Origin: Lepiota brunneoincarnata
Lineage: Eukaryota > Basidiomycota > Agaricomycetes > Agaricales > Agaricaceae
Assembly: GCA_023014365.1 (NCBI GenBank)
Contig: JAEBUN010000006.1
Span: 930,001 to 994,000, forward strand
Direction of reading: 5' to 3'
Length of the DNA stretch: 64,000 nucleotides
Shown: piece after piece, positions 44,102 to 55,957 of the stretch
Numbering within the stretch: the stretch's first letter is position 1
How the letters are laid out: each line of letters starts with the position of its first letter
Translations under genes and position numbers: made by a program
The notes under the pieces: model-generated
Told to the model about the DNA's origin: nothing
Seen by the model: only the letters and a program-made list of their open reading frames with translations
Databases searched by the model: none

Positions 44102-45191
44102 ATGCCTTCCTCCGTCCGATCACTCCCATCCGAATCCACTCTTATTTCTACCCTGCCTACATTAGATGGAACAACCAGGTCCTCATCTGCGCAACCTGAC
44201 TCCAACCACATCCTTTACCAATTCCTCATCGAGAGTGCTCTTAACACCACTGAAGACACACCACCCCCACATCATGTACCACGACAGACCACTCCCCCCA
44301 GTCCCATTCCACCCGTTGCTGAAACACCAACCGCCATCCCCGCTTCCCTGCTTGTTGCTACTGTTAGCGACTATATTAATGAAGTCAACAGTGCCTCTAC
44401 CCTCGTCTTTTCGCTTCTTATTGCACCAACGCCAGCAGTATCAACAGAAGTTTGCGATGGCTTCTTCCAACTCCATGAAAACCTCCTCTGCCTCCGTGGC
44501 CTCGAACAAAGTGTCAAAAGAGTTAAAGAAGCAAACCAGAATACATTCAACCACTTATGGTCCAACCCCACTTTCCGCCAAATCTTCACCAAGCATTGCA
44601 GCTCCACAACCGGTATATGGATTGCACCTGCAATCCCTAGTTTGATTCAGCCTACGCCAACCGACAGACCATCCCAACAAGTCCCTGTTCACTCAACCCA
44701 CCAATGAGTTCGACCTGAACAACCTCCAAGTCCTGTTACCCTGCCTGTTGTCGTACCCCCCACCTCTGCACCACCACCCCAAACTTGACGACAAACAGTG
44801 GACGAATTCACCCAATGAATGGAAGCCCATCAACAGCAGGAGACCCACCCTTTACCCCAAAGACCTCCTCGACATCATACCACCCCTGCCGTCACACCCC
44901 AAACCGCGACAACCTGTTCATATGATGTTGGAAGAAATTGCTGTTTCGAGTGTCACCAAATTGGCCACTGGGCACACAGCTGCCCCCAATACACCTGTTG
45001 CCACTGCAACCGCTCTGCACCAGGACATTATATGCAGACTTGCCCTGTCTACCACCAAAATCAATAAAACGCCGCACTCGAGAGGATGGCTGCAACGCTA
45101 TCCTAACACCTTTGGACAAACGTACGATATCATTGGCAATGGCCAATACAGCAACTACAACTACACCTATGATGGTTACAGCTACGACTAG
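44102..45191 (+). pseudogene. B2 ORF3, double zinc-knuckle protein
   Basis: ATG 44102, seven bases after the pol stop. 201 codons are open (MPSSVRSLPSEST to VPVHSTHQ). The same frame resumes at 44819 with the knuckles CFECHQIGHWAHSC and CHCNRSAPGHYMQTC. An indel moves the last part (NYNYTYDGYSYD) to another frame, ending 45191. It ends shortly before the polypurine tract AGAAGGGGGTAA at the 3' LTR. Its B1 counterpart is at 15417-16497. Confidence 0.78.
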
Positions 45192-45280
45192 GAACTGATT
45201 ACTTCTGCGACCCACATCCCACACCCGTACCCTGCCACTTGTTGGCTTTGAAACAGAATTTGAAGATTAGAAGGGGGTAA

Positions 45281-45633
45281 TGTTAACATTTTCCCTTTCT
45301 TACATCCATCCACCTATATTTACTTATCACATGTCACCACCTGCTGTCAACGCCCAGCTATATTTATTTATCACATGCCACTGCCCATCTATAGTTAGTT
45401 CTCTTTTGGCTTGTGATTCTCATTTGATTGCATGTGATTCTCTCCTTTATCACATGCCAGTCGCCCCAGTAGTATATATAGACTTAGGTATTACTTGTAA
45501 TCCCTAGCTTTGTCTTGTTATACACTGTATTTGTTCCTGATCTTTGGCATCACCTTAGACTTGCTTGCACTACTCAACAATTGACTTGTTATTAATCGCA
45601 TTGAGCCTTGCAGACGCCTAACCTAGCATAACA
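45281..45633 (+). repeat. 3' LTR of B2
   Basis: 353 bp, TGTTAACATTTTCCC to AGCATAACA, preceded by the polypurine tract and followed by TGTCG (TSD, mutated). Confidence 0.92.
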
Positions 45634-46192
45634 TGTCGACCTTTTTGTCTCCATGTTTAATTGCAAGTTCTGTAGCCTGGCTAGTTTGGTTGATCTCAAG
45701 CTTGACATGAGCAAGTTCAGCAGGTGTACTAATGATCTGACATATCTTCGGACTCTAGAGAGAACTCTTCATAATCCTCATCGAGGAGAGGTTCATAGAT
45801 CAGTTTGTGCAGGGTATAGGAAAACTTTCCTTCAGGGTCGAATGTGTTTAATCGATCCATATCGAGAGTAGCGATATCGATTGGACAGTTGTTGTATGTC
45901 AAGTACTCAGGGTGATGGTTGCGCTTCTTCTCTTTTCTCCATTGGAATGTATGGCGTTTCCAATTGATCTTTGGGTTGACTTCATTAAGCCACGGGAAAC
46001 CAAGAACCATTGGTTTTGATCCTGTTGCTGCAACGTAGGCGGTGATGGGAGTTAATCAACCATTGATTATCATGTGGAAGGTAGAGTAGTGTGTAATCAT
46101 TCTGTTCAAGTTGTTTGATCCATCGAAGTTGCACATGCTAATTGCTCGGGGAAGTGCTTGCTTCCATAAACTGGTGTTTGGTGATGAAGTCA
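45634..46192 (-). pseudogene. pol: B1 protease fragment
   Basis: Minus strand. It matches B2 30920-31480 on the other strand and reads MVLGFPWLNEVNPKINWKRH, where B2 has a TAG for the Trp. It is bounded by B2 on the left and D on the right. Confidence 0.85.
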
Positions 46193-46894
46193 TGTTATGA
46201 ATAGTCCGGATCACGAAGAACAGGAACTACTATTTGACTTTACAAGATGGGTACAGGAAACCACAGACCAGTTACAAGTGCAGGAGTATGAAGACGAAGA
46301 AGGGGAATATTATAATGCCATGCAGGACCTAGCAAGAGAAGCAGGAATGGAGATAAGTCTGGAGGATATTCTGGAATACCCTGAGGACAAAGAAGACAGC
46401 CATGGATCAACTGATCCAACCTCTGATGCAGATGGAAGTACCAAGAGAGTGGCGAGTGAGAATGGAGAAGATTCTATGGAGATAGAATCAGGAGAAGGAG
46501 ATTATGAGTCAGAGGAAAGCAATAGAACATTGCACAGCAGTAAGAATGAGGATACTGGCTCATTTTAATATAAATAACAGTAGGATGCCATCAGCCAGGA
46601 TGTGCATCATGGTCAAGACTGCGGACGACCAGTAGAACAGCCCAACTACCTATAACAAGTATATAGTGCCTCATAGGTATATAAGGCCTATACAAGTAGA
46701 GATTAAAGCCTTAAGCTTTAATCTTGTTAACAGCGGTTGTTAACCCTCTTTGCCTTAACTTGGCATGTTCCCTTGTTATCTCATTGAGTGCGATCCACTA
46801 AGCTCTACAAGGCCAACCATCTCAGACACCTTGTAGAGTGATTGAAGGCCATCTCCAGTCATCCTCAGATACAGAAGGAGCACGGATCATAACA
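46193..46894 (+). repeat. 5' LTR of D, with acidic ORF 46197-46568
   Basis: 702 bp, TGTTATGAAT to GATCATAACA, with TATATAAGG near 46678. It carries an open acidic ORF of 123 codons (MNSPDHEEQELLFDFTRWVQ to EDTGSF), equivalent to that of the solo LTR at 24706. Confidence 0.93.
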
Positions 46895-47374
46895 TTAGAT
46901 TAAAGCTTCCTTTGGATAACCTCCATCATACACCCTGTGGTATCAGTACGCCTTGTCACTACCCTTCTACACTGGCAGACAATATGCTTTATTGCTATCC
47001 AAGTGCCAACCATATCTGACAACACGCCTTGTCGCTGTCTGGTGATACACCCCCGTAGAGCAGGCCACCATACCCTCTACACCCTTGGTCAGATGCACCG
47101 AAAGCGTTGATAGGTCATCCACATCTTTAAGTGTTGATTGGGATAATGCACCTGTAAGCATTGTATATAGGTCATCTGCACCTTCAAGTGTCAATTGGGA
47201 TAATGCACCTGCAAGCATTGTTTATTCACCCTCACCCCCACCTTCACCTTCGACTTCTGCCCTCTACACCCTGTCTACAAACTGAAACAACCCCCTTGCC
47301 ACCAACTATGAAGAATCTAACAGCTCTGACTGGTCAACAACCGACTCCGAACCCGACTTCATACCCCCTCCACC
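46895..47374 (+). other. D leader between 5' LTR and gag
   Basis: 480 bp. A 60-bp-scale near-repeat (GTGTYRATTGGGATAATGCACC) occurs twice around 47120-47220. No gene is seen before the gag ATG at 47375. Confidence 0.5.
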
Positions 47375-48952
47375 ATGGACCATAAAAAGAAAACAAAACC
47401 TATACCCCTCACTCGTTCACCCTCTGGTTCTGCACCATACCCCACACAACCTACCGAGAGAGTTCAACGTCGAACAGAAGACCCAGGATACCCAGCATCC
47501 CCAGCATCAGTTCTTCAATCCCTACCTAAACAACCACCACCTGAAAGAACTGCCACCTCTACCTGCTCAAAGCTTGGGGAGCCGATTCATAGAACACCTG
47601 CCCCATCCTCCAGTCCTCAACCCTCAACAAGTACAAGACCTCGCAACAACACTTTGCAACAGGAACCCCCAAGAACATCTTTATCCCTCATATCACCACT
47701 TGGATCACTGGTACACTCACCACCTCGATCCAGTTCCCCTGTACAATCTGAACCATCCAAAGTTAGCCCCACTACTGGGTCTATTCACACTTCCAACGAG
47801 GAATCCACAACCTCTGACACTAATGATATGGCCTCCTCCGCAAAGATCAATACACCCCCAACCTTTAATGGAGAGACTGACTACTACTGCCTCTGGAAGG
47901 ACGCAGTACAACTATACATTGATGCAAACCCTGGTGCCTTTTCCGATGACAAGACCAAGATACAATTTGCCCTTTCATACATGTCCACTGGCCCCGCCAC
48001 AACATGGAGAGGAGCATTCTTGGAATCAAACAAGGAACTTGATGGAAGCCAGACCCTTCCAACATGGAAGAAATTCCTGGAAGGACTTGACACATCCTTC
48101 ACCCCAAATAATGTCCCTGCAGATGCAATGGACAGAATCTGCCACCTCAAACAGAATGGACGATATATTGACGATTACATATCCCAGTTCCAGATACTTG
48201 CCTATCAGGCCAACCTTGGAGATGGAGTGGCGGTGGTCAACTATTTCAAGAATGGGCTGGATTGCCCTGTCGCAATCAAGACAATTAGCCTCAATCTGGG
48301 AAACAAACTCAAGGACTGGTTCAAGCAAGCTCGAACAGCATATCAAATATTACAAACTCAACATGACTATATGCAAACTCAAGGAGCTCCCTCATTTCCA
48401 ACGACTTTGTGCCCTTGCTCATTTAAAGGGAAAAGAAATGCTTTTATGCACCATGTCCCACTCCCCTATCAAGTGACAGACCCTAACACAATGGATATTG
48501 ACCAACTTGCCAAAGCGGTCTACAACCTTGACTTTGAGGAAGAGCCAGATCTACTCACCGAGGAAGCTGATGAAGATGAGGAGACCGAAGAAGACAGACT
48601 CCACCAGTTGGTACAGGAACGTACCTGTGAAGCCCTCAACACAATCCTCACAGATGCCCAGAGAAGGGATCTCAAGGAGAAGAGATGCTTCAACTGCTGC
48701 AAGACTGGACACTTCGCCCGTGAATGCCCCACCAAGAAGACCATATATCGCCGATCCAAATTACCCCACAATTTGGATGCCAGAAACTGGTCAAATGCAA
48801 TATCCAGAAGAAGACAAGCAAGTTATAGAAAGAAGAACTCCCTATACAACATACTAGAAGATGCAACCGATGAAGAAGTCAAGGACATTTATGAACACTT
48901 CACAAATGAATCCAACCACCCAGATGCCCCTCTGGTTGAGGATTTTGCCTAA
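47375..48952 (+). CDS. gag: D Gag with CCHC knuckle
   Basis: 525 open codons. The first 150 residues are Pro/Ser/Thr-rich and low complexity. The capsid-like region starts at about residue 155 (TPPTFNGETDYYCLWKDAVQ) and runs to residue 350. An acidic segment (EEEPDLLTEEADEDEETEED) follows, then the knuckle CFNCCKTGHFAREC (CX2CX4HX4C) and a short basic tail ending VEDFA. It is the only ORF of D still intact in full. Confidence 0.92.
   Translation: MDHKKKTKPIPLTRSPSGSAPYPTQPTERVQRRTEDPGYPASPASVLQSLPKQPPPERTATSTCSKLGEPIHRTPAPSSSPQPSTSTRPRNNTLQQEPPRTSLSLISPLGSLVHSPPRSSSPVQSEPSKVSPTTGSIHTSNEESTTSDTNDMASSAKINTPPTFNGETDYYCLWKDAVQLYIDANPGAFSDDKTKIQFALSYMSTGPATTWRGAFLESNKELDGSQTLPTWKKFLEGLDTSFTPNNVPADAMDRICHLKQNGRYIDDYISQFQILAYQANLGDGVAVVNYFKNGLDCPVAIKTISLNLGNKLKDWFKQARTAYQILQTQHDYMQTQGAPSFPTTLCPCSFKGKRNAFMHHVPLPYQVTDPNTMDIDQLAKAVYNLDFEEEPDLLTEEADEDEETEEDRLHQLVQERTCEALNTILTDAQRRDLKEKRCFNCCKTGHFARECPTKKTIYRRSKLPHNLDARNWSNAISRRRQASYRKKNSLYNILEDATDEEVKDIYEHFTNESNHPDAPLVEDFA
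48940..48952 (+). promoter_or_regulatory. -1 frameshift heptamer near the gag stop (family D)
   Basis: GAG GAT TTT GCC TAA contains G GAT TTT two codons before the gag stop. The -1 frame reads GGA TTT TGC CTA AGG and continues to the protease. Confidence 0.7.
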
Positions 48953-50780
48953 GGAGACTAGCCACCACGTCTAGCCCTCCACAAAGACCCCCTTCCTTTC
49001 CTTATCCACAAAATGATATTAATGTCGTAAAACTACAGGAATCATCAGCACACATAATACATCTACCCTGCTGAATCCGAAAACACAAATTCACTAAGGA
49101 AGGACCTGAAAGCATGGAACTACTTGCCCTACTCGACTCAGGAGCAGCAGGAAACTTCATCGACCCTGGAATGGTCAGACAACACTCATTCAAGACAGTA
49201 CCCCTCGATTGACCCATCAAAGTACAAAATGCTGATGGATCCATCAACAAAAATGGAACAGCCACCCATTACACAACCCTCAACCTAACGGTTAACGGAA
49301 AGGATATGGAGATCAAACCAAAAGTAGTCTCCCTTGGAAGCCCAAGACTCATCCTTGGATTCCCTTGGCTTGCAGAACATAACCCAGACATTGACTGGGA
49401 TGCCAAACAAGTACACTGGAGAAACGAACATTGGGACAGCACTATCTACCAAGAACTCATCCAATCTATGGAACCTGATTGGATCTACAATGACCAACTC
49501 AACCACATCTCCACCCTTGAGCATACCAGCTTCGAAGAAATCAACTTCAAAGCCTCAGCATCACAATTCCTTGCCATACAACATGGAGAAAAGAAGAACG
49601 ATGACCCAAGAAAAGTTGTACCTGCAGAATTCCACGAATACCTCCCAGTATTCAGCAAGAAACAAGCCAAACAATTCCCCCCACAATGACCATGGGATCA
49701 CAAGATTGAACTCAAGGAATCATTCAAGCCAATCACCATGAAATCTTACCGACTCTCCCTTAACAAAGAAAAGGAACTCAACACATTCCTTGAAGAAAAC
49801 CTTCAGAAAGGATACATTTGACCATCCGAATCACCAATGGCCTCACCTTTCTTCTTTGTAGGAAAGAAAGATGGAAAGCTACACCCCTGTCAAGATTACA
49901 GGTATCTCAACAAACACACGGTCAAGAACGCATACAACCTCCCCCTCATCTCACATATTCTCGACAAACTCCAAGGATCAAGATACTTTACCAAACTCGA
50001 CGTACAAGCAGGATATAACAACATCCATATATGCAAAGGAGATGAATGGAAAGGAGCCTTCAGAACACCCCAAGGATTATTCAAACCTATGGTCATGTTT
50101 TTTGGAATGTGCAACTCCCCAGCAACCTTCCAAACCATGATGGACTTGCTATTCTGAAAACTCATCAATAATGGAGGAGTAATTGTTTACATGGATGACA
50201 TCCTCATCCACACAAAAACAAAACAAGAACTCTGATGTCTTACAAGAGAAGTACTCAAGATACTCAAGGACAATGATCTATACCTCAAGACCAAGAAATG
50301 CGAATTTGAACACCAACGACTTGAATATCTAGGAGTTATCATCACTCCAGACTCAGTCTCAATGGACCCAGCAAAGCTCAAAGGCATTGCTGAGTGGCCA
50401 ACACCAACTACCCCACACGATGTGCACAAATTCATAGGGTTTTGCAACTTCTACCAGAAGTTTATACATCAATACGCCACATGGGCTAAACCCCTCAATG
50501 CTCTAATGTCCAAAACCAAGAAATTCGAATGGACAGAAGAATGCCAAAATGCCTTCGACACCCTCAAGAGAAAATTTCAAAGTGAACTGGTACTAATGGT
50601 ACCAGACCAAGACAAACCATTTGAAATCAAATGCGACACATCATTATTTGCATCAGGAGCAGTCCTCCTTCAATGCAATAATAATGGAGTTAAACACCCA
50701 GTTGCATACTTCTCAAAAGGATTCTCACCAGCCAAATGCAACTATCATTGCTCCGAACAAGAACTCTTTGCCATAATCTG
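48953..50780 (+). pseudogene. pol: D protease, RT and RNase H
   Basis: Protease [42 protein letters not shown] and the catalytic YMDD box (GVIVYMDDILIHTKTKQE, near 50190). RNase H FEIKCDTSLFASGAVLLQ. In-frame TGA codons lie at 49072, 49210, 49687, 49819, 50155, 50233 and 50777, almost all where Arg is conserved in relatives (for example FPPQ-PWDH and GYI-PSESP). Confidence 0.9.
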
Positions 50781-52544
50781 AGCACTCAAGGAGTGGCGCC
50801 ACCACATAGAAGGATCATCTCACAAGACCATTGTATGGTCAGATCATGACAACCTTTGCCGCTGGAGAAAACCCGAGGATCTCAGTAGAAGACAAGCTTG
50901 ATGGATTGCCTACATGCAATGATTTGACATCGAAATCCAGCACATCCCTGGAAAGAAAAATGGACCAGTGGATGCTCTCTCAAGATGACCTGACCATGAA
51001 CCCAAGATGAAAGACAACAAACAGATTGTTGCCCTACCCAATAAATTCTTCACCCCAGAACAACCACAGCACATCTGTATTATTGACAAAACTACCAAGC
51101 ATGAAATAAAGGAGCTGTGGAAGAAGAAGAAACAAACTGACATTGCCCAAGAAGATGACTCAGGACACCCACGTGTTCATGGAAAACTATTTATACCTCA
51201 AGATCTACATCTCAGATGCTGCCTACTGCAAAGAGTACATGACTCGCCAACCACAGGACACCCTGGAATTGCAGAAACCACTAGAAAACTCCAGGAGTAC
51301 ACCTATTGGCCCGGGATGCGATCATTTGTCAAGAACTACATCTGAGGATGTGGTGCTTGCCAACAATACAAGATCAATTGCCATCCCCTGAAGCCACCAC
51401 TTTCAACCTATCCCTGGATCCCATTCTACCCATCCATTCTCAAATATTTCAATGGATCTTATCACAGACCTACCCCCGGATGGACCCCATGATTCTATAC
51501 TGGTCGTGGTCGACCAGCTTATGAAGGGGATAATTCTAGAACCTACTGCGAAAACTGCCAACATGGACAAGATTGCCAAAATTCTTATCAAACAGCTATT
51601 CTCTAGATTTGGCCTCCCCGAAAGGTCCTCAGCGATCATGACCCCAGATTTGCTACCAAATCCATGAAAGAATTTTACAAACAACTTGGAATTGAACAAG
51701 CACTCTCTACCGCCTATCACCCACAGACAGACAGACAAACAGAGCGATTCAATCAAGAAATAGAACTATACCTTGGCATCTACTGCTCATCAAACCCAAA
51801 CAAATGGGTAAAGGCACTTCCACTCCTAGAATATGTTCACAACTCGAAGATACATGCCGAACACCAACATACCCCATTTGAACTCCTCTATGGATCAACC
51901 CCCAGAGGATTTCTGACCTCCAAGGAGCCAACAAACATTCCAGCAATAGGAGAAAAGTGAACCTTGCCAAGATACACCAAGAAGCTCAAGCTGCACATGA
52001 ACAAGCCAGACTAAAAATGGCTGCAAGATATAACTGGCCAGATATCAATCTAAAAGTTGGACAAAAGGTTTGGCTAGACAACTGCAACCTCCCAATTCAG
52101 TACACCTCGAAGAAACTGGCCCAATGCCAAGAGGGTCCCTTCACCATAGCAAGAAAACTTGGACCTGTTACTTACGAGCTAAAATTACCCATCAAATGGA
52201 AGATCCACAACAAGTTTCATGCAAGCCTCCTAATGCCTGCAGAAGAGAATGACACACATGGGGAATACAACACAGCCCCGCCTCCTGACCTTGTCAATGG
52301 AGAAGAAGAATACAAGGTCAAGTCAATACTGCACCACAGAAAATTCTGGAACAAGCATCAATTCCTAGTCAGATGGAAAGGATACCTTCCCACCAAGGAC
52401 TCCTGGGAGCCAGAAGCAAACCTGGAGAACACCAAGGAAATCATTGAAGAATATAAAAGGGCCCACAAACTAGACAGCCCCACCAATGACCCAACCACCC
52501 AATACTCAAGCAACCACTCCAGACCTCCCAGAGCCAGACAATGA
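50781..52544 (+). pseudogene. pol: D integrase with chromodomain
   Basis: Zinc-binding region VHDSPTTGHPGIAETTRKLQ to NYI-GCGACQQ (TGA at 51343). Core [20 protein letters not shown], then HPQTDRQTERFNQE. Frameshifts near 51397, 51615 and 51957. The last open stretch (51957-52544) reads IHNKFHASLLMPAEENDTHG and ends in the chromodomain LVRWKGYLPTKDSWEPEANL. More TGA-for-Arg codons lie near 50900, 50920 and 50987. Confidence 0.88.
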
Positions 52545-53700
52545 TGGATGCCTTCTCATCTGGGAAAGAATCATATCCCTGGTAAACCATGTCACAGGAA
52601 ATAGCCAACCTGGCCCTGCTGCCGATACCATTGACAACCAACCAGACAGGACCAACAGTCCTTATATCATCTGGCATACCTTCCTTCCCTCCAATCAACC
52701 TGAAATACGATCCATCCTTCTACATGAAGTTCCCTTTCATATTACTGGAACCCATCTTAAATGCAATCCAGTGATGGTACCCCTGGTTGACACCTGCTGG
52801 AAGACATTTACTGCTCTTCTGTATCACAAGCACCTTGTCCATGACTGAACAACAGAATTCCAAGAACTATGCACCACTATTCTTTCTAGTGCAACAGAGG
52901 AACAGGACCACGCTACCATTTCTGCCATGTTATCAACCACTCTCACCGAATTCCTGTTCGAGAGTCCGATCCCAAGCCTGAGCAATGGAAGCGGAAGTCA
53001 GGACCACCCTGTCCTACCTATCAGGACCCCCACCCAACCTCCCAACCCTCCCATGGTGGATATGAATAACCAACCACCAAGTGCTATACAAGTTATATCT
53101 GCTTCTAATGACATCCCCACCGGGACTACCACCAACCACCTATCCAACACCAGAACTCACTGCAATTGCTGCCATCGATACGGCCATATCAAGGCAGGAT
53201 GCCCACACTACCAATGTCAATATTGCTGAAAGATTGCCCCTGGCCATTATGAGAAGCACTGCGAAAGAAATCCTTACCAACATCAAACCACAAGTATGGT
53301 ACCTGGCCTGTATTGCCGCCCACAAGGAATACCAAGCAGAGCTCAATCCCTCACACACGAAACCACAAACAACAATATTCAACACATTATTGCAAACACT
53401 GAGCAGCGCCCCACCTCAGCCAGACCCCTCCGCACCCAAATGCAAGGTGCCCCCATCATCATTCCAGCCACCAACACCACCACCACACCTACTGGTAGAA
53501 GCCACCAACTTTCTGAATTGGTCCTTCAACACACCTGTCACCACTCGCTCCAGAGAACCCCTTGTCATTGACCTCACCCAAGACCCACCATCCCCAGGCC
53601 ACCAAGTTATCGAAGCGACTCTCCAGAACCCAACCCCTACTACGACTGGGACCCCATCACCGAATCAAACATCACAGGAGAGCCTGTTGGACTATACTGA
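52486..53700 (+). pseudogene. D ORF3, double zinc-knuckle protein
   Basis: ATG 52486 overlaps the end of the integrase frame. It reads WERIISLVNHVTGNSQPGPA and, after one TGA (CGA), FQELCTTILSSATEEQDHAT. The zinc region is CNCCHRYGHIKAGC (CX2CX4HX4C), then PHYQ, then CQYC-KIAPGHYEKHC with a TGA at an Arg position. Later VIDLTQDPP appears, though in a different frame because of an indel, and ESNITGEPVGLY ends at TGA near 53698. The +1 frame then reads EDMSDEDIRPYEGDNVMNSP straight into the LTR ORF. Confidence 0.75.
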
Positions 53701-53742
53701 GGATATGTCTGATGAGGACATCAGACCTTACGAAGGGGATAA

Positions 53743-54439
53743 TGTTATGAATAGTCCAGATCATGAAGAACAGGAACTACTATTTGACTTTACAAGATGG
53801 GTACAGGAAACCACAGACCAGTTATGAGCGCAGGAGTATGAAGACGAAGAAGGGGAATATTATAATGCCATGCAGGACCTGGCGAGAGAAGCAGGAATGG
53901 AGATAAGTCTGGAGGATATTCTGGAATACCCCAAGGACAAAGAGCCATGGATCAACCGATCCAACCTCCGATGCAGATGGAAGTACCAAGAGAGTGGAGA
54001 GCAAGAATGGAGAAGATTCTATGGAGATAGAATCAGGAGAAGGAGATTATAAGTCAGAGGAAAGCAATAGAACATCGCACAGCAGTAAGAATGAGGACAC
54101 TGGCTCATTGTAATATAAATAACAGTAGGATGCCATCAGCCAGGATGCGCATCACTGTCAAGACTGCGGACGACCAGTAGAACAGCCCAACTACCTATAA
54201 CAAGTATATAGTGCCTCATAGGTATATAAGGCCTGTACAAGTAGAGATTAAAGCCTTAAGCTTTAATCTTGTTAACAGCGGTTGTTAACCCTCTTTGCCT
54301 TAACTTGGCATGTTCCCTTGTTATCTCATTGAGTGCGATCCACTAAGCGCTACAAGGCCAACCATCTCAGACACCTTGTAGAGTGATTGAAGGCTGTCTC
54401 CAGTTATCCTCGGATACAGAAGGAGCACGGATCATAACA
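53743..54439 (+). repeat. 3' LTR of D
   Basis: 697 bp, TGTTATGAAT to GATCATAACA, preceded by the polypurine tract GAAGGGGATAA. Its acidic ORF (53747-54113) has a TGA near 53826 and small deletions. Confidence 0.93.
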
Positions 54440-55541
54440 AGTTGTCTGATATGAAATTCCCTTGAGCTCTGGAGTCAAGGAGGGTGATAAGCAGGACATC
54501 TTTCTGTTCTCTCAGGCTCTGCACCTTTAAAGGAAGATATATGGATTTATTGCTTGAGGTAGATGTGAGAGTTACAACATTACAAGAGAGAGGGGAACTG
54601 GGAGGGACTGGCGTCAAACAGAACCTCTGAATCAAAAATTTGCAAATGGTTGCATGGTCGGGTCTTTGGAACAAGTCTCGTAGACTTCAATGGCTTCAGT
54701 TTCGGGAATAGATTCAATGATGGAACAGATTTTAAGGGACGTGTTTCGTATATTGGTCACTTTATTGATTTTTGGTTGTGGTTTAGCTACATTGGGGCAC
54801 ATGCGAGAGATGTGGCTGGGTTTGAAGCAGTGGAAACATAAGCCTTTCTTGTAGGCACGCTTTTCTTTGGGTGTAAAGATGGCATTGATATCAATGTCAT
54901 CATTGTGGGGGAAGTGGTCTGGTTGGTCTTCTTCAGCTTCTTCTTGATTGGGGTGTGGATCACTGGGGATATTAAAAGAAGGGTAATATTCAGGACCTTC
55001 ATTAAGGTATGTGTTGTCGATCTCCATAGCATTCGGATCACGTGATGGGTGGAATTGGTAGTGGCGGTTCGGTCCAGTGTAGGACAATTGTTGCTGCGGT
55101 CGGTGATATGGTTGTTGCATGTGGCAGTAGTTATTAGTGGGAGTGGGGTGTGGACAGAATCCTGGATGCAGTCCAAGGATTGTGGAAGTGGTGCACCAGT
55201 TGTGGTTGATCTGGATAGCGCAGCGGTACCATTCATTTATGGTGTTGGGTGGGTTTGGATTGGTAAGGATTTTGTACCCAAGGTTCCTGTTGATAATGTT
55301 TTGGAACTTTTCTATGAGGGCGTGATCTTCAGTGAGTCCTGAATGGTAGACAAGAGTCTTGAACTCTGCAATGACGTCTTTGACATTACAGGATCCTTGA
55401 CAGAGGGTGTTGAGGTTGTGGAATGCTTGGGAAGGGATGTCAACAGGCAAGAATGCTTTGGTGAACTCTTTGACAAGTTTTTCATACGATCCAGGGGTGA
55501 ATATTCCCCATGTTTGCTTTGACTGAAAGTATTGGTTCTTC
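54440..55541 (-). pseudogene. gag: B1 Gag C-terminal half and start of protease
   Basis: Gag frame 55450-54632 is open: EDHALIEKFQNIINRNLGYK, the knuckle CFHCFKPSHISRMC and QPFANF at the end. The protease frame (minus, -1) covers 54674-54440, up to the D insertion (VLLITLLDSRAQGNFISDNL). The catalytic-site Gly of DSG is Arg here (DSRA). Confidence 0.88.
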
Positions 55542-55957
55542 TGTTATCAGAAATCCCCTTAAAACCCCTTATCAGAAGCCCCACTGGAAGGAACTCTTAT
55601 CAGAAGCACCCAAGATATATAAATAGATAGAAGACCTGTCATCCTGAAACCATCAGAAATACTATCAGAACAATCTATACTTAGATAGATAAGGATATGA
55701 CTCACTTACCTAGGTCCAGATATATATAGTAGGAGCACAGCCACACATAGTAGTATATAAGGATACTGTACCATACCCTTGTATCCTTATCTTAGTGTTA
55801 TAAAGTTCTTGCCTCCTATACCTCTTTGCCATAACCGGCTGGACTTATAGTGCTCTGTCGTCTCCAAGTCATGCTTAGTAGGACAGGACCAAGTCTGTAT
55901 AGACATCCTGTGTCAAACCCTGTGCTACTCAAGAGCGAACCCCTAACCTAGGTAACA
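55542..55957 (+). repeat. Solo LTR of family A in B1 gag
   Basis: 416 bp, TGTTATCAGA to TAGGTAACA, with perfect TSD TCTTC (55537-55541 and 55958-55962). Reverse orientation to the A2 LTRs on the plus strand. About 28 bp longer than them because of extra TTATCAGAAG-type repeats at one end. Confidence 0.92.

Larger units (their letters stand above)
28467..45633 (+). mobile_element. Ty3/Gypsy element B2, inserted in B1 in opposite orientation
   Basis: Same family as B1 but on the plus strand. The ancestral TSD was CGTCG; the left copy now reads CGTCA (28462-28466) and the right copy TGTCG (45634-45638), one CpG transition each. Its own pieces are 28467 to about 31626 and about 41143-45633, 7.65 kb in total. 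The middle is displaced by an unclassified insertion that contains A2. Gag and pol carry stops and frameshifts. Confidence 0.9.
46193..54439 (+). mobile_element. Ty3/Gypsy element D
   Basis: 8247 bp on the plus strand inside the B1 protease. Left flank AGTCA (46188-46192) and right flank AGTTG (54440-54444). Uninterrupted B2 reads AGTCA on this strand, so the right TSD copy has two transitions. The order is 5' LTR, gag, -1 slip, protease, RT, RNase H, integrase with chromodomain, ORF3 and 3' LTR. At least eleven TGA codons at Arg positions make pol non-functional. Confidence 0.93.

Noticed and set aside
47574..48476. 300-codon ORF in D
   Set aside because: Alternative frame of the intact D gag; no knuckle or other motif.
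53081..53827. 248-codon frame as the true D ORF3
   Set aside because: The zinc knuckles and the N-terminal part lie in the frame starting at 52486. This frame holds only the VIDLT region and the LTR-proximal tail, so an indel or a shift joins the two.
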